A stretch of 64,000 bases of DNA from RGIG5612 sp045627365 (GCA_045627365.1 JAZQNN010000009.1:14491-78490); one strand, 5' to 3'; counted from the first letter of the stretch, positions 48,986 through 59,251 are shown. Translations and numbers: made by a program. The notes: generated by a model from the sequence alone, not told the origin.

Positions 48986-50776
48986 TTATTCCTCTACAGG
49001 AATCGTGTCTATGTAAAGTTCTTCAAGCTGCTTAGCATCTACCGTTGAAGGTGCGCCTGTCATCAGGCAGGATGCGTCCTTGACCTTCGGGAATGCGATA
49101 ACGTCACGGATGGACTCGCAGCCGAGCATCAGCATTACAACTCTGTCAAGACCGTATGCAAGTCCTGCATGAGGCGGAACACCGTATTTGAATGCGTCAA
49201 GCAGGAAACCGAAGCGCTCATATGCCTCTTCCTTGGTAAAGCCGAGTGCCGCAAACATCTTCTCCTGGATCTCAGGATTGTAGATCCTTTCTGATCCGCC
49301 GCCAAGCTCAACACCGTTAAGAACGATATCGTATGCCTTAGCACGTGCCTGCCATGGCTCATCGTCAAGGAATCTGACGTCTTCATCCATAGGCATTGTG
49401 AACGGATGGTGCATTGCTACCCAACGTTCCTGCTCGTCAGAGTACTCGAAAAGCGGGAACTCTACGACCCAGAGGAAGTTGAATTTGCTGTGATCGATAA
49501 GGCCCATTTCCTCGCCGAGTCTCAAGCGGAGTGCTCCCAGAGATGCCCAAACTGTCTTATTTCTGTCTGCTGCGAAAAGAAGGAGGTCGCCTTTTTCTGC
49601 TTTCATTTCTTCAATGATCGCTGCAAGCTCTTCCTCGCTCATGAATTTAGCAAATGATGACTTGTAGGAACCATCCTCGTTGATCGCGAGGTATGCCAGT
49701 CCGCCTGCGCCCTGTCCTTTGGCGTACTCAACGAGTGCGTCGATCTTCTTACGAGGCATGTCGGCCTGTCCTTTTGCGTTGATACCGCGTACTGAACCGC
49801 CCTTGGCGATCGCACCCGAAAATACGCTGAACGCGGAATCCTTTACGATGTGGCTGATATCCGTAAGTTCCATACCGAAACGTGTATCAGGCTTATCTGA
49901 ACCGTAGCGGTCCATTGCCTCCTGCCAGGTCATTCTCTGGATAGGAAGCTCAACATCGTAACCAAGGCACTCCTTGAATACGTGCTGAAGGAGACGCTCG
50001 TTTACGTCCATTACTGTTTCTGAATCAGCAAATGAGAACTCCATATCGATCTGGGTGAACTCAGGCTGACGGTCAGCACGAAGGTCTTCATCTCTGAAGC
50101 ATCTTGCGAGCTGGAAATATCTGTCATATCCGGAGCACATAAGAAGCTGCTTGAACAGCTGCGGGCTCTGCGGAAGTGCGTAAAAGCTTCCCGGATGAAC
50201 ACGGCTCGGAACAAGGAAGTCCCTTGCGCCCTCCGGTGTGCTCTTGCACAGCATCGGTGTCTCTATCTCAAGAAATCCTTCACTGTAAAGGAAATCACGT
50301 ACGCTCTTGGAAACTTTGCTTCTGAACATGATGTTGCGCTGAAGGTCCGGACGGCGAAGGTCGAGATATCTGTATTTAAGACGCAGCTCGTCCTTGGTCT
50401 GGCTGTTCTCTTCGATATGGAAAGGAGGGGTCTGAGCCTCGGAAAGGATCCTGAGTTCAAATGCCTTGATCTCGATGTCTCCGGTCGCCATATTCTCGTT
50501 TACGGCGCCTTCTCTTGCCTGAACAAAGCCTCTGACAGCGATAACATATTCGTTTCTTAAGGACTGAGCTTTCTCATAGCCCTCGCTTCCGATATTGTTC
50601 TCGTCAAAGAGGATCTGGATAAGTCCGCTTCTGTCTCTTAAATCAACGAAGATCAAGCTTCCGAGGTTACGTCTTTTGTTGACCCAGCCCATGAGAGTTA
50701 CGCTCTCGCCGATCATTTCATTAGTTACTTCTGTACATCTGTGGCTTCTTGTCAGGCCACTCATAAGTTCTGCCAT
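48986..50776 (-). CDS. aspS: Aspartyl-tRNA synthetase
   Basis: Class II synthetase of the bacterial type, 596 residues. The OB-fold anticodon domain has VTLMGWVNKRRNLGSLIFVDLRD in spaced form; motif 2 is RYFQLARCFRDEDLRADRQPEF; the GAD insertion is present in the middle; motif 3 is AYGLDRVVMLMLG. It starts 30 bp after hisS. Whether it also charges tRNA-Asn cannot be judged. Confidence 0.98.
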   Translation of the reverse strand: MAELMSGLTRSHRCTEVTNEMIGESVTLMGWVNKRRNLGSLIFVDLRDRSGLIQILFDENNIGSEGYEKAQSLRNEYVIAVRGFVQAREGAVNENMATGDIEIKAFELRILSEAQTPPFHIEENSQTKDELRLKYRYLDLRRPDLQRNIMFRSKVSKSVRDFLYSEGFLEIETPMLCKSTPEGARDFLVPSRVHPGSFYALPQSPQLFKQLLMCSGYDRYFQLARCFRDEDLRADRQPEFTQIDMEFSFADSETVMDVNERLLQHVFKECLGYDVELPIQRMTWQEAMDRYGSDKPDTRFGMELTDISHIVKDSAFSVFSGAIAKGGSVRGINAKGQADMPRKKIDALVEYAKGQGAGGLAYLAINEDGSYKSSFAKFMSEEELAAIIEEMKAEKGDLLLFAADRNKTVWASLGALRLRLGEEMGLIDHSKFNFLWVVEFPLFEYSDEQERWVAMHHPFTMPMDEDVRFLDDEPWQARAKAYDIVLNGVELGGGSERIYNPEIQEKMFAALGFTKEEAYERFGFLLDAFKYGVPPHAGLAYGLDRVVMLMLGCESIRDVIAFPKVKDASCLMTGAPSTVDAKQLEELYIDTIPVEE

Positions 50777-50806
50777 TTTTTCTTCTTTCCGCGCGGAATG
50801 CCACGC

Positions 50807-52048
50807 TTATTTGATCACTTTCGCTATATCGCTTATTGCACATTCTGTCTGGCTGCCGTCAGCCATGTTTTTGATATTAACTGAACCTTTTGCGATCTCA
50901 TCGCCGCCTAAGATGGCAACATATGGCGCGTTCAGCTTATTTGCGTATTTCATCTGAGCCTTAATTGACTTGCCCATGTAGTCGGTCTCTACAGCAACGC
51001 CCTGAGCTCTGAGGCTCTGGATGATCTTGTAGGCCTCAGCCTTAACGTCTGCGGTAAATCCGACGTAAATATCTGGTGGAGTTACGCTTCCTAAATTCTT
51101 GCCTTCAAGGTCGAGGAAGTAAAGGATCCTTTCAAGTCCGAGTCCGAAGCCTGCTGCCGGGATATCCTGCTTCTCGTCTATCTCGCTGACAAGCTTGTCG
51201 TAACGGCCGCCGCCGCACAGTGTGAAGCCGTCCTTGTTGACAAATTCGAAAACTGTCTTGGTGTAATAATCAAGTCCTCTTACAATGCCGGTATCGATCG
51301 AATACTTGATGCCGATACCGTCTAAGAGTTTCCGGAGTTCCTCGAAATGATTCCTGCAGTCATCGCAAAGATAATCGATGGTACGCGGCGCACCGGCAAC
51401 TACTTCCTTGCAGGAATCGTTCTTGCAGTCGATGACTCTCAGAGGGTTCCTCTCCATTCTGTCAAGGCAGGTCGGGCAAAGCTTGTCCTCGTGCTCTTTA
51501 AGGTATGCCAGAAGCGCTTTATTGTATTCTTTACGGCACTCGGCGCAGCCGATCGAATTGATGTGTACTTCGATGTCGGAAAGGCCTAATTTGCCGATGA
51601 TCGTTGTGACCAGGCTGATAAGCTCGGCCTCTACAAGCGGGCTCTCGCTTCCGATGAACTCAACGCCGAACTGGTGGTGCTGGCGCAGACGTCCGCCCTG
51701 CGGCTTCTCATAACGGAAGCACGGGGTGATATAGAAGAGCTTGGTAAGTCCGCTCTCAGCGTACATGCTGTGCTCAAGGTATGCACGGATGGTGCCTGCT
51801 GTCCCTTCAGGCTTGAGGGAGATCATTCTTCCTCCCTTGTCCTCGAAGGTATACATTTCCTTCTGGACTACGTCAGTGGTCTCACCGACACCTCTCTGGA
51901 AAAGCACGGTGTGCTCAAACATAGGTGTCATGATCTGCTTGATGTTGTACAGATTGGCTGCATCCTTGCAGATATCTTCAATAACTTCTCTCTGGTACAT
52001 TTTATCGCCGTACCAGTCGGCAGTTCCTCTCGGAGCCTGTGTAATCAT
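50807..52048 (-). CDS. hisS: Histidyl-tRNA synthetase
   Basis: Class II synthetase, about 413 residues. MITQAPRGTADWYG is the typical start; motif 2 YITPCFRYEKPQGGRLRQHHQFG, histidine A motif GIVRGLDYYTKTVFEF and GFGLGLERILYFL are all present. ATG at 52048 has GGAGG upstream; the TTG at 52060 is rejected. The hisS-aspS pair is a common order. Confidence 0.98.
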   Translation of the reverse strand: MITQAPRGTADWYGDKMYQREVIEDICKDAANLYNIKQIMTPMFEHTVLFQRGVGETTDVVQKEMYTFEDKGGRMISLKPEGTAGTIRAYLEHSMYAESGLTKLFYITPCFRYEKPQGGRLRQHHQFGVEFIGSESPLVEAELISLVTTIIGKLGLSDIEVHINSIGCAECRKEYNKALLAYLKEHEDKLCPTCLDRMERNPLRVIDCKNDSCKEVVAGAPRTIDYLCDDCRNHFEELRKLLDGIGIKYSIDTGIVRGLDYYTKTVFEFVNKDGFTLCGGGRYDKLVSEIDEKQDIPAAGFGLGLERILYFLDLEGKNLGSVTPPDIYVGFTADVKAEAYKIIQSLRAQGVAVETDYMGKSIKAQMKYANKLNAPYVAILGGDEIAKGSVNIKNMADGSQTECAISDIAKVIK

Positions 52049-52074
52049 GTTGTCCTCCAATATGTAAAGCGGTC

Positions 52075-52701
52075 TCAGGCATTGTAGCCGTGGGTTATAC
52101 GCTCATTTGCAATATTTGTTGCCATATCATGTCCCGGGTAACATATCGTCTCCGGATCAAGCGGCAGAAGTTTCTCACGTATTCCTTTCATCAGAGCATC
52201 ATAATCTCCTCCGAAAAGATCCGTACGGCCGTACGAATGATAGAACATCGTGTCGCCGCAGAAGCACATCTTAGCTTCTCGAAGCAGGTAGCAAACGCCT
52301 CCTCTTGTATGTCCCGGTGTATGAAGCACTTCGATCTTCATCCCGCCGATCTCGATCGTCTCGCCGCCTTTGAGCTTCACGTCCTTTTCTCTCATCTCGA
52401 TCGAAACACCGCCGTAATTGAGGCGTCCGTCTGCCAGCATAACGGCATCTTCTTCGTGGACGTAAAGCGGTATGTCATGAAGCCTGAGAAGGCCAGGCAC
52501 TCCCTGGATATGGTCAGCATGGGCATGTGTCAGGAAAATCGCTGCCGGTCTGACCCCCAGATTGGCAAGGCACCTGTCGATAAAATCGGCATTGTCGCCC
52601 GGATCGATAATCACGGCTTCCTTGACCTCGCTGTCATAAACTATATAGCAATTCGTCTGCAGCATGCCTACACGCACGCAGTTCATTTTTATCTCGCCCA
52701 T
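52075..52701 (-). CDS. MBL-fold metallo-hydrolase (glyoxalase II-like)
   Basis: 208 residues. The metal-binding motif FLTHAHADHIQGVPG (His59, His61, Asp63, His64) is intact, with VLHTPGHTRGGVCYLL, CFCGDTMFYHSYGRTDL and CYPGHDM supplying later ligands. N-terminal VGMLQTNCYIVYD is typical of the YcbL/GloB2 group. It lies 1 bp after relA and 27 bp before hisS, the conserved relA-MBL-hisS order of clostridia. Thioester hydrolysis is likely. Confidence 0.92.
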   Translation of the reverse strand: MGEIKMNCVRVGMLQTNCYIVYDSEVKEAVIIDPGDNADFIDRCLANLGVRPAAIFLTHAHADHIQGVPGLLRLHDIPLYVHEEDAVMLADGRLNYGGVSIEMREKDVKLKGGETIEIGGMKIEVLHTPGHTRGGVCYLLREAKMCFCGDTMFYHSYGRTDLFGGDYDALMKGIREKLLPLDPETICYPGHDMATNIANERITHGYNA

Positions 52702-52702
52702 T

Positions 52703-55120
52703 TTATCCCCTCGTTCTGGTTATGTCTGTTATTCCGTCGATCGTCTTGAGCTTGGTGATGATCCTGTTAAGCTCGTCGTTGGACGAAACCTTGAAGCCCA
52801 TATCGATAGTCGCAAGCTGCTGCTTGTTGACGCGTACATTCAGGCTCGTTACGTCCAGATCGTTCTCTGACATGATCTTGGAAATATCAACCAGCATACC
52901 TGTTCTGTTGACCGCGTACATGCTGATCTCAGCCATGTACTTCTCTGTGGTGAATTCCGTTGTCAGCTTATCCCACTGAGCGTCTATCAGTCTGTCTCTT
53001 TCGGCGCGGTTAAGATTTACGATATTTACGCAGTCTGTCCTGTGGATCGTAACGCCTCTTCCTCTTGTGACAAATCCCACGATATCGTCGCCCGGTACCG
53101 GTGAGCAGCACATCGCGAATCTGACTGCAACATCATGTATCCCTTTGACCATGATGCCGCTCTTGTGTTTGGCTTCTTTGTAGATCTCGTCCGGATTGCC
53201 CTTGGCCGTTTCCAGGACATCTTCATCGGTGACATTCGGGATCTTGTTCTTCTTGTTGTATTCGCCGAGAAGCCTGTTGATGACCTGGCCTTCCTTGAGT
53301 CCGCCGTGCCCGATCGCTGCAAGTACCGAATCCCAGTCTTTGATACTGTACTTGGCCATTACGAGATTCTCGTATTCCGGAGCGAAAATGCCCATCTCCG
53401 TGATGCCGTGGGACTTCATGTATTTTTCAACAAGTTCGCGGCCCTTGGCGATGTTGTCGTCCTTCTGTGTGGACTTGAACCACTGATTGATCTTGGTTCT
53501 TGCCTGCGTGCTCTTGACGATATTGAGCCAGTCAAGGCTCGGTCCCTTGGAGTTCTGAGAAGTAATGATCTCGACCCGGTCACCGTTTTGCAGTTCGTAA
53601 TCGATCGTTACGATACGGTCATTTACACGCGCGCCTATCATCTTGTTGCCGACAGCCGAATGGATGCTGTAAGCAAAATCTATCGGCGTAGAGCCGACCG
53701 GCAGCGTCTTTACATCGCCGTCCGGCGTGAAGCAGAATACGTCGTCCGAGAAGAGGTCCAGATCGCTCCTTAAAAGATCCATGAACTCTTTATTGTCAGA
53801 CATTTCCGACTGCAGGTCCAGTATCTGCCTGAGCCAGGCAAGTTTCTCCTCCTCTGTCCTGGAAATGCTCTTGTCCAAGGCAGCTTTGCCTTCTTTGTAT
53901 TTCCAGTGAGCAGCGATACCGTACTCGGCGGTATTGTGCATGTCCACAGTCCTTATCTGCACTTCAAAAGGCATGCCCGAATGGCTTATAAGGGTCGTAT
54001 GCAAAGACTGGTACAGATTGGCCTTAGGCATCGCGATATAATCCTTGAACCTGCCCGGAATAGGCTTGTAGATCTCATGAATAACACCCAGTGCCGCATA
54101 GCAGTCCTTGATCGAATCAACGATTATTCTTACGGCAAAAAGGTCATATATCTGATCCACGGACTTGTCCTGGACGACCATTTTCTTGTAAATGCTGAAA
54201 AGATGCTTTCTTCTTCCGTAGATCTCCGCATCGATCGCGGCATCTTTCATATATCCGGTGATGTCATGGACCATTTCATTGATGAAGTCACCGCTGGCTT
54301 TCATCTTCTCATCGACAGCTGCCGAGAGATTGAAATAAACGTCCGGATTCGTATATTTGAGTGCCAGATCGTCCAGCTCGACCTTGATCTTGCTCATTCC
54401 GAGCCTCTGGGCTATCGGGGCATATATGTCCATGGTCTCTTTGGCTTTCTCAAGCTGCTTCTTACGCGTCATATACTGGAGCGTACGCATGTTGTGAAGC
54501 CTGTCGGCGAGCTTGATAACGATAACTCTGATATCCTTGGCCATGGCAAGGAACATCTTTCTGAAGTTCTCCGCCTGAACATCAAGCTTGTCGGATGTGT
54601 ACTTGATCTGTGTCAGTTTGGTAACGCCGTCTACAAGGTCAGCGACCTCTTCACCGAATTCGGCTTTGATCTCATCCAGCGTGGTCGGCGTATCCTCAAC
54701 GACGTCATGGAGCATTCCGGCAATAGTCGTATCCATATCAAGATCGATCTGCGCGAGGATGATCGCAACGTGGATCGGATGGATGATATAAGGCTCTCCG
54801 GAGTGACGTTTCTGGTCCTTATGAGCATTAAGTGCGAGCTGATATGCCTTCTCCAGCATCGTCAGGTCTTCGCCGGGACGCTCCTTCTGTACCGTCTCGA
54901 TAAGTACTTTGTGAAGCTGCTCGGGATCTTCCGGCTCTGCAGGCTGGCTGAGCTTCTCAAGGTTACGCTCGCTCTCGGCTTTTGTGCGCGCTTTAACAGA
55001 ATCCGCGCCGGTCCATTCAAAGGCCTTGGCTGACTCTTCCGCACTGATGTAATGGTTCTCTTCGACAAAGGCGTCAGATTCCATATCGTTATTCAGTTTC
55101 TCTGCTTCAAGCTCGCTCAT
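52703..55120 (-). CDS. relA: Bifunctional (p)ppGpp synthetase/hydrolase RelA/SpoT
   Basis: Stringent-response enzyme, 805 residues. The HD hydrolase domain keeps HPIHVAIILA and MLHDVVEDT, so it should be active. The synthetase domain has IYGRRKHLFSIYKKM and YKPIPGRFKDYIAMPKANLYQSLH. TGS (FTPDGDVKTLPVGSTPIDFA), a helical/zinc-finger region (FAMCCSPVPGDDIVGFVTRG) and C-terminal ACT follow. An extra acidic head of about 75 residues precedes the HD domain. No clear RBS stands before the ATG at 55120, and the -10-like TATACA lies only 3 nt away; Met13 (55084) is an alternative start. Confidence 0.96.
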   Translation of the reverse strand: MSELEAEKLNNDMESDAFVEENHYISAEESAKAFEWTGADSVKARTKAESERNLEKLSQPAEPEDPEQLHKVLIETVQKERPGEDLTMLEKAYQLALNAHKDQKRHSGEPYIIHPIHVAIILAQIDLDMDTTIAGMLHDVVEDTPTTLDEIKAEFGEEVADLVDGVTKLTQIKYTSDKLDVQAENFRKMFLAMAKDIRVIVIKLADRLHNMRTLQYMTRKKQLEKAKETMDIYAPIAQRLGMSKIKVELDDLALKYTNPDVYFNLSAAVDEKMKASGDFINEMVHDITGYMKDAAIDAEIYGRRKHLFSIYKKMVVQDKSVDQIYDLFAVRIIVDSIKDCYAALGVIHEIYKPIPGRFKDYIAMPKANLYQSLHTTLISHSGMPFEVQIRTVDMHNTAEYGIAAHWKYKEGKAALDKSISRTEEEKLAWLRQILDLQSEMSDNKEFMDLLRSDLDLFSDDVFCFTPDGDVKTLPVGSTPIDFAYSIHSAVGNKMIGARVNDRIVTIDYELQNGDRVEIITSQNSKGPSLDWLNIVKSTQARTKINQWFKSTQKDDNIAKGRELVEKYMKSHGITEMGIFAPEYENLVMAKYSIKDWDSVLAAIGHGGLKEGQVINRLLGEYNKKNKIPNVTDEDVLETAKGNPDEIYKEAKHKSGIMVKGIHDVAVRFAMCCSPVPGDDIVGFVTRGRGVTIHRTDCVNIVNLNRAERDRLIDAQWDKLTTEFTTEKYMAEISMYAVNRTGMLVDISKIMSENDLDVTSLNVRVNKQQLATIDMGFKVSSNDELNRIITKLKTIDGITDITRTRG

Positions 55121-55122
55121 TT

Positions 55123-55150
55123 TGTATAAATCAAGTCAAAAAGATTTCAA
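55123..55150 (-). promoter_or_regulatory. Possible promoter of relA
   Basis: TTGAAA, 16 bp, TATACA on the minus strand. If real, transcription would begin at or just inside the annotated first codon, which favours Met13 as start or an upstream promoter. Confidence 0.35.
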
Positions 55151-55157
55151 AAACAGT

Positions 55158-55187
55158 TTGACATTGCCGCTGACGTTGTGATATAAA
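55158..55187 (+). promoter_or_regulatory. Promoter of tRNA-Trp
   Basis: TTGACA, 18 bp, TATAAA, ending 12 bp before the tRNA. Divergent from relA. Confidence 0.7.
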
Positions 55188-55199
55188 CTATTGGTGCTC

Positions 55200-55270
55200 A
55201 GGGGAATCATACAGCGGCAGTATGGCGGTCTCCAAAACCGCTCACGGGAGTTCGAATCTCTCTTCCCCTG
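55200..55270 (+). tRNA. tRNA-Trp (anticodon CCA)
   Basis: 71-nt cloverleaf. Acceptor AGGGGAA pairs with TTCCCCT; D stem ATAC/GTAT; anticodon stem GCGGT/ACCGC around loop CTCCAAA with anticodon CCA; T loop TTCGAAT. Discriminator G, no encoded CCA. Seven T follow at once, which may end transcription. Confidence 0.96.
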
Positions 55271-55345
55271 TTTTTTTGCGCCCTTTTTTCTGAAACGACG
55301 CTAAGAATTATACATCACCAACGCGCATTTATCTATATATAAATC

Positions 55346-55366
55346 AAATAAGGGATTCCCTCATTT
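55346..55366 (-). terminator. Weak hairpin at the radA stop codon
   Basis: AAATGAGGG-AAT-CCCTTATTT on the minus strand (one G-U pair) overlaps the radA stop, followed by GATTTATATAT rather than a clean T-run. Termination here is uncertain. Confidence 0.4.
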
Positions 55367-56779
55367 ACCGTCTTTTTTTGTTGCTTTTTCCGCAAGAGCC
55401 CTGGCTGCTTTGATAGCTTCCTGAACACTTGAAACGCCTATCAGCTCGATTCCCTGAGTATTCTTGAGCGTATTCATTGCGCCCTTCGGGATGATGCATC
55501 TGGCAAATCCAAGCTTCTTCGCCTCATTTATCCTGGCTTCGATCTGGTTCACATTCCTGGTCTCTCCGGAAAGGCCCACTTCGCCGACGACAAGCGTATC
55601 GGCCGGGATGACCATATCCATATAACCGGAAGCCACTGCCAGTACTACCGGAAGGTCGAGGGCAGTTTCGCTGATCTTCAGTCCGCCTACGATATTAACG
55701 TAAACATCGCACTCGGACATATGGAAGCCGAGGCGTTTTTCGAGTACGGCGATAAGGAGATTCAGTCTGTTGTAATCTATGCCCGCCGCGCTCCTTCTCG
55801 GTGTTGCAAGGCCTGATTTGCAGGCAAGGGCCTGGATCTCGACAAGGATCGGCCTAGAGCCCTCAATCGTGCAGGAAACGACCGATCCGGACGCATCCTC
55901 AGGACGGCCCGTCAGCATGAACTCAGACGGGTTTTTGACCTGATTCAGGCCGTCTGAGCGCATTTCAAAAACGCCGATCTCATTGGTCGAGCCGAATCTG
56001 TTCTTCACGCCGCGCAGTATGCGGTAAGCGCCCTGCGAATCGCCCTCAAAATACAGGACCGTGTCCACCATATGCTCAAGGAGTCTCGGGCCAGCTACCA
56101 CACCTTCTTTGGTCACGTGGCCGACCACGAATATAGCAACGCCCAGACCTTTGGCAAGGCCAAGCAGCATGTTAGTGGATTCCCTGACCTGGGAAGTGCT
56201 TCCCGGAGCTCCGCTCACATCCGGGCGGTACATCGTTTGGATGGAGTCGATGATGCATACGTCCGGCATTTCGCTTGAAATAACGTTCTCGATCCGGTCA
56301 AGGTCCGTCTCGCACAGAAGCTTCATGTAAGAGGTGAATTCGCCGAGCCTTGCGGCACGCAGTTTGATCTGCCTGAGCGATTCCTCGCCCGAGATATAAA
56401 GTACTTTTACCGAGCGCTCGCTCAGCCTGCGACATACCTGGGTAAGGAGGGTCGATTTGCCGATGCCGGGATCTCCGCCCACCAGGACCAAAGAGCCCTT
56501 GATGATGCCTCCGCCCAACACACGGTCGAACTCCTCGATGCCCGTCGCTATGCGCTCGTCCTCCATCACGGATACCTCATCCAGCGTGCACGGTGCGGTG
56601 TCGGCAAACACTTTGCCGAGGGCCGGCTTCCTGACAAGCGCCTTTAGCGGGCCTTCGGTCTGTGCGGGTGCTTCAACCATCGTATTCCACGATTTGCACG
56701 CGGGACACTGCCCGCTCCACTTCGGTGATTCAAATCCGCATTCGCTGCAGAAAAAAGCGGTATCTTTAGCCTTCGCCAT
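55361..56779 (-). CDS. radA: DNA repair protein RadA
   Basis: RecA-like branch-migration helicase, 472 residues. The N-terminal zinc finger is FFCSECGFESPKWSGQCPAC; Walker A VGGDPGIGKSTLLTQ; the RadA-specific GVKNRFGSTNEIGVFEM; and a C-terminal Lon-protease-like domain (DLPVVLAVASGYMDMVIP, GEVGLSGETRNV) that lacks catalysis in the family. It starts 3 bp after clpC. The clpC-radA order is conserved in Firmicutes. Confidence 0.97.
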   Translation of the reverse strand: MAKAKDTAFFCSECGFESPKWSGQCPACKSWNTMVEAPAQTEGPLKALVRKPALGKVFADTAPCTLDEVSVMEDERIATGIEEFDRVLGGGIIKGSLVLVGGDPGIGKSTLLTQVCRRLSERSVKVLYISGEESLRQIKLRAARLGEFTSYMKLLCETDLDRIENVISSEMPDVCIIDSIQTMYRPDVSGAPGSTSQVRESTNMLLGLAKGLGVAIFVVGHVTKEGVVAGPRLLEHMVDTVLYFEGDSQGAYRILRGVKNRFGSTNEIGVFEMRSDGLNQVKNPSEFMLTGRPEDASGSVVSCTIEGSRPILVEIQALACKSGLATPRRSAAGIDYNRLNLLIAVLEKRLGFHMSECDVYVNIVGGLKISETALDLPVVLAVASGYMDMVIPADTLVVGEVGLSGETRNVNQIEARINEAKKLGFARCIIPKGAMNTLKNTQGIELIGVSSVQEAIKAARALAEKATKKDGK

Positions 56780-56782
56780 GTA

Positions 56783-59236
56783 TTACTTCTCTTTCTTGAC
56801 CTTAAACGTCAGCTTCTTATCATCAGCAGAAACAGTTACGCTGTCTCCCGGTCTGATGCGGCCTGCAAGGATCTCCTCAGCCATCTCATCCTCCAGAGCG
56901 GTCTGGACCTTGCGTTTGAGCGAACGTGCGCCGTACTTAGGATCAAAGCCCTGATCTACCAGCCATGTCTTGGCCTTGTCTGTCAGCCTGAGAGTGATAT
57001 TCATCTGCTCCCCGGCTCTGGATGCGATATCTGCTGCCAATATGTTAATGATACCCTTCATGTTGTCCTTGGTAAGGGACTCGAAGACAATGATCTCGTC
57101 AACACGGTTGATAAACTCCGGCCTGAACAGATGCTTGACCTCGTCCATGACCGCTTCCTTCATCACGTTGTAATCATGCTTGACGGACGTATCCGTTGCA
57201 AATCCAAGCGCCTTGGGCTCCGTGATCCTCGTAGCTCCTGCGTTACTTGTCATGATGATGATCGTGTTCTTGAAATCCGCAACTCTTCCGTGCGAATCCG
57301 TGATACGGCCGTCATCCAGTACCTGCAGCAGAATATTGAAAACATCCGGATGAGCTTTCTCTATCTCATCAAAAAGGATGATCGAATACGGTTTTCTTCT
57401 TACCTGCTCGCTGAGCTGGCCGCCCTCGTCATATCCGACGTATCCGGGAGGTGAACCGATGAGCTTGGATACGCTGTGTTTTTCCATATATTCGGACATA
57501 TCTACGCGGATGATCGCATCTTCCGAATCGAAAAGTGCCTCAGCCAAAGCCTTGGACAGCTCTGTTTTGCCGACGCCTGTAGGGCCGAGGAAAAGGAACG
57601 AGCCGATAGGCTTCTTAGGATCTTTAAGTCCTACTCTGCCGCGCCTTATAGCCTTGGCAAGAGCATTGATCGCTTCGTCCTGAGCAATGACTCTCTTGTG
57701 GAGGGTCTTCTCTAATTTCCTGAGTTTTTCGCCCTCCTCTTCCGCGAGTTTCTTGACCGGGATCTTGGTCCAGCGGCTTACAACGTCGGCGATGTCGTCC
57801 TCGGTCACTTTAAGCTTCCTGGACTGGTTTTTTCTTGCAAGGCGGCGTCTTGACTCTTCGGCTTCGGCCTTTGCAAGCCTGATATCCACGCGGATCGCGG
57901 ACGCCTCCTGAAGGCGGCCTTTCTTAAGTGCCGTCTCAAGGGCTGATTCCAGATTCTTGACTTCCTCTTCCTTGCTCGTCACATCAGCCGGAAGGATGTA
58001 GGATGAGAGTTTGACTTTGGAGGAAGCTTCATCGATCAGGTCGATCGCCTTGTCCGGAAGGAATCTGTCATTGATATATCTTGAGGACATGACTACTGCC
58101 GCTTCGAGCGCTTCATCAGTGATCACTACCTCGTGGTGCTCTTCGTATTTGGGGCGGAGTCCCTTAAGGATCGCGAGGGTCTCCTCCTTGCTTGGCTGCT
58201 CAACGTAGACCGGTTGGAAACGTCTTTCAAGAGCCGCGTCTTTCTCGAAATATTTGCGGTATTCCTCCTGAGTAGTCGCGCCGATGATCTGGATCTGACC
58301 TTTGGCAAGCGCCGGCTTAAGGATATTGGCCGCGTCTATAGAACCTTCCGAGCCGCCGGCTCCGATCATCGTGTGTATCTCATCCATGAACAGGATGATG
58401 TGGCCGTCCTCTTCGACTTCATTTATGACGCGTTTGATGCGTTCCTCGAAATCGCCTCTGTATTTGCTGCCTGCGACCATTGCCGGAAGGTCAAGAGAAA
58501 GTACTCTCTTGTCGGCCACCGGGCCGGTGATCTCGCCGGCAACTATCTTGCTTGCAAGTCCTTCCGCGATGGCGGTCTTGCCTACGCCGGGCTCTCCTAC
58601 CAGGCACGGATTGTTCTTGGTCCTGCGGCTTAAGATCTGAATGATCCTTGCGACCTCTTCCTCCCTGCCGATCATCGGATCGAGGCGTCCTTCCCTTGCT
58701 GCCTGACACAGATCTTTGCTGTAGTTCGGCAAAATACCGTCCGCTGTGCCCTGACCGCCCGGGGTCTTGTCCGGTCCCAGTTCGGATTTATGCTTTCTTA
58801 CATCCTCGCCCATGGCTGCCAATATATCGGCAAATATCTTCTGCCTGTTTGCACCCATTCCGCTGATTATGCGCACTGCGGTGCTGTCTTCCTGCTTGAG
58901 GAGCGCGATAAGCAAATGCTCCGTTCCGATCTGATTTGCCTTATAGCGGTCCGCCTCAAATGCTGCCCCGTCGATAACTGCCTCAGCTCTTGGCGTATAG
59001 CTGTCAGCGTCGCTGACGATCACGCCGGCGGTCGTTGTGATGGACTTGCTGATCATATTGCGCACGCCCTCGGATGTGACTCCGCGGCTGTTAAGTACTC
59101 TCTTGGATGCTGAGCCTTCCACCTCAGCCAGCCCTATAAGCAGATGTTCCGTGCCTATATAGCTGTGGTGAAGCTCGCTTGCGGCCTCCGCTGCCGCGTC
59201 GATGACCTGACGCGCAGGTTTTGTAAATGCTTTCAT
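56783..59236 (-). CDS. clpC: ATP-dependent Clp protease ATP-binding subunit ClpC
   Basis: AAA+ unfoldase of 817 residues. Two Clp_N repeats (IGTEHLLIGLAEVEG, IGTEHLLIALLKQED) are followed by the first AAA with LVGEPGVGKTAIAEGLA and LFMDEIHTMIGAGG, a middle domain, and the second AAA with FLFLGPTGVGKTELSKALA and RPEFINRVDEIIVFE. It pairs with ClpP, which is not in this window. A GntR-type gene precedes it by 15 bp in place of the usual ctsR-mcsA-mcsB. Confidence 0.97.
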   Translation of the reverse strand: MKAFTKPARQVIDAAAEAASELHHSYIGTEHLLIGLAEVEGSASKRVLNSRGVTSEGVRNMISKSITTTAGVIVSDADSYTPRAEAVIDGAAFEADRYKANQIGTEHLLIALLKQEDSTAVRIISGMGANRQKIFADILAAMGEDVRKHKSELGPDKTPGGQGTADGILPNYSKDLCQAAREGRLDPMIGREEEVARIIQILSRRTKNNPCLVGEPGVGKTAIAEGLASKIVAGEITGPVADKRVLSLDLPAMVAGSKYRGDFEERIKRVINEVEEDGHIILFMDEIHTMIGAGGSEGSIDAANILKPALAKGQIQIIGATTQEEYRKYFEKDAALERRFQPVYVEQPSKEETLAILKGLRPKYEEHHEVVITDEALEAAVVMSSRYINDRFLPDKAIDLIDEASSKVKLSSYILPADVTSKEEEVKNLESALETALKKGRLQEASAIRVDIRLAKAEAEESRRRLARKNQSRKLKVTEDDIADVVSRWTKIPVKKLAEEEGEKLRKLEKTLHKRVIAQDEAINALAKAIRRGRVGLKDPKKPIGSFLFLGPTGVGKTELSKALAEALFDSEDAIIRVDMSEYMEKHSVSKLIGSPPGYVGYDEGGQLSEQVRRKPYSIILFDEIEKAHPDVFNILLQVLDDGRITDSHGRVADFKNTIIIMTSNAGATRITEPKALGFATDTSVKHDYNVMKEAVMDEVKHLFRPEFINRVDEIIVFESLTKDNMKGIINILAADIASRAGEQMNITLRLTDKAKTWLVDQGFDPKYGARSLKRKVQTALEDEMAEEILAGRIRPGDSVTVSADDKKLTFKVKKEK

Positions 59237-59251
59237 ATATTTCTCCGTTTC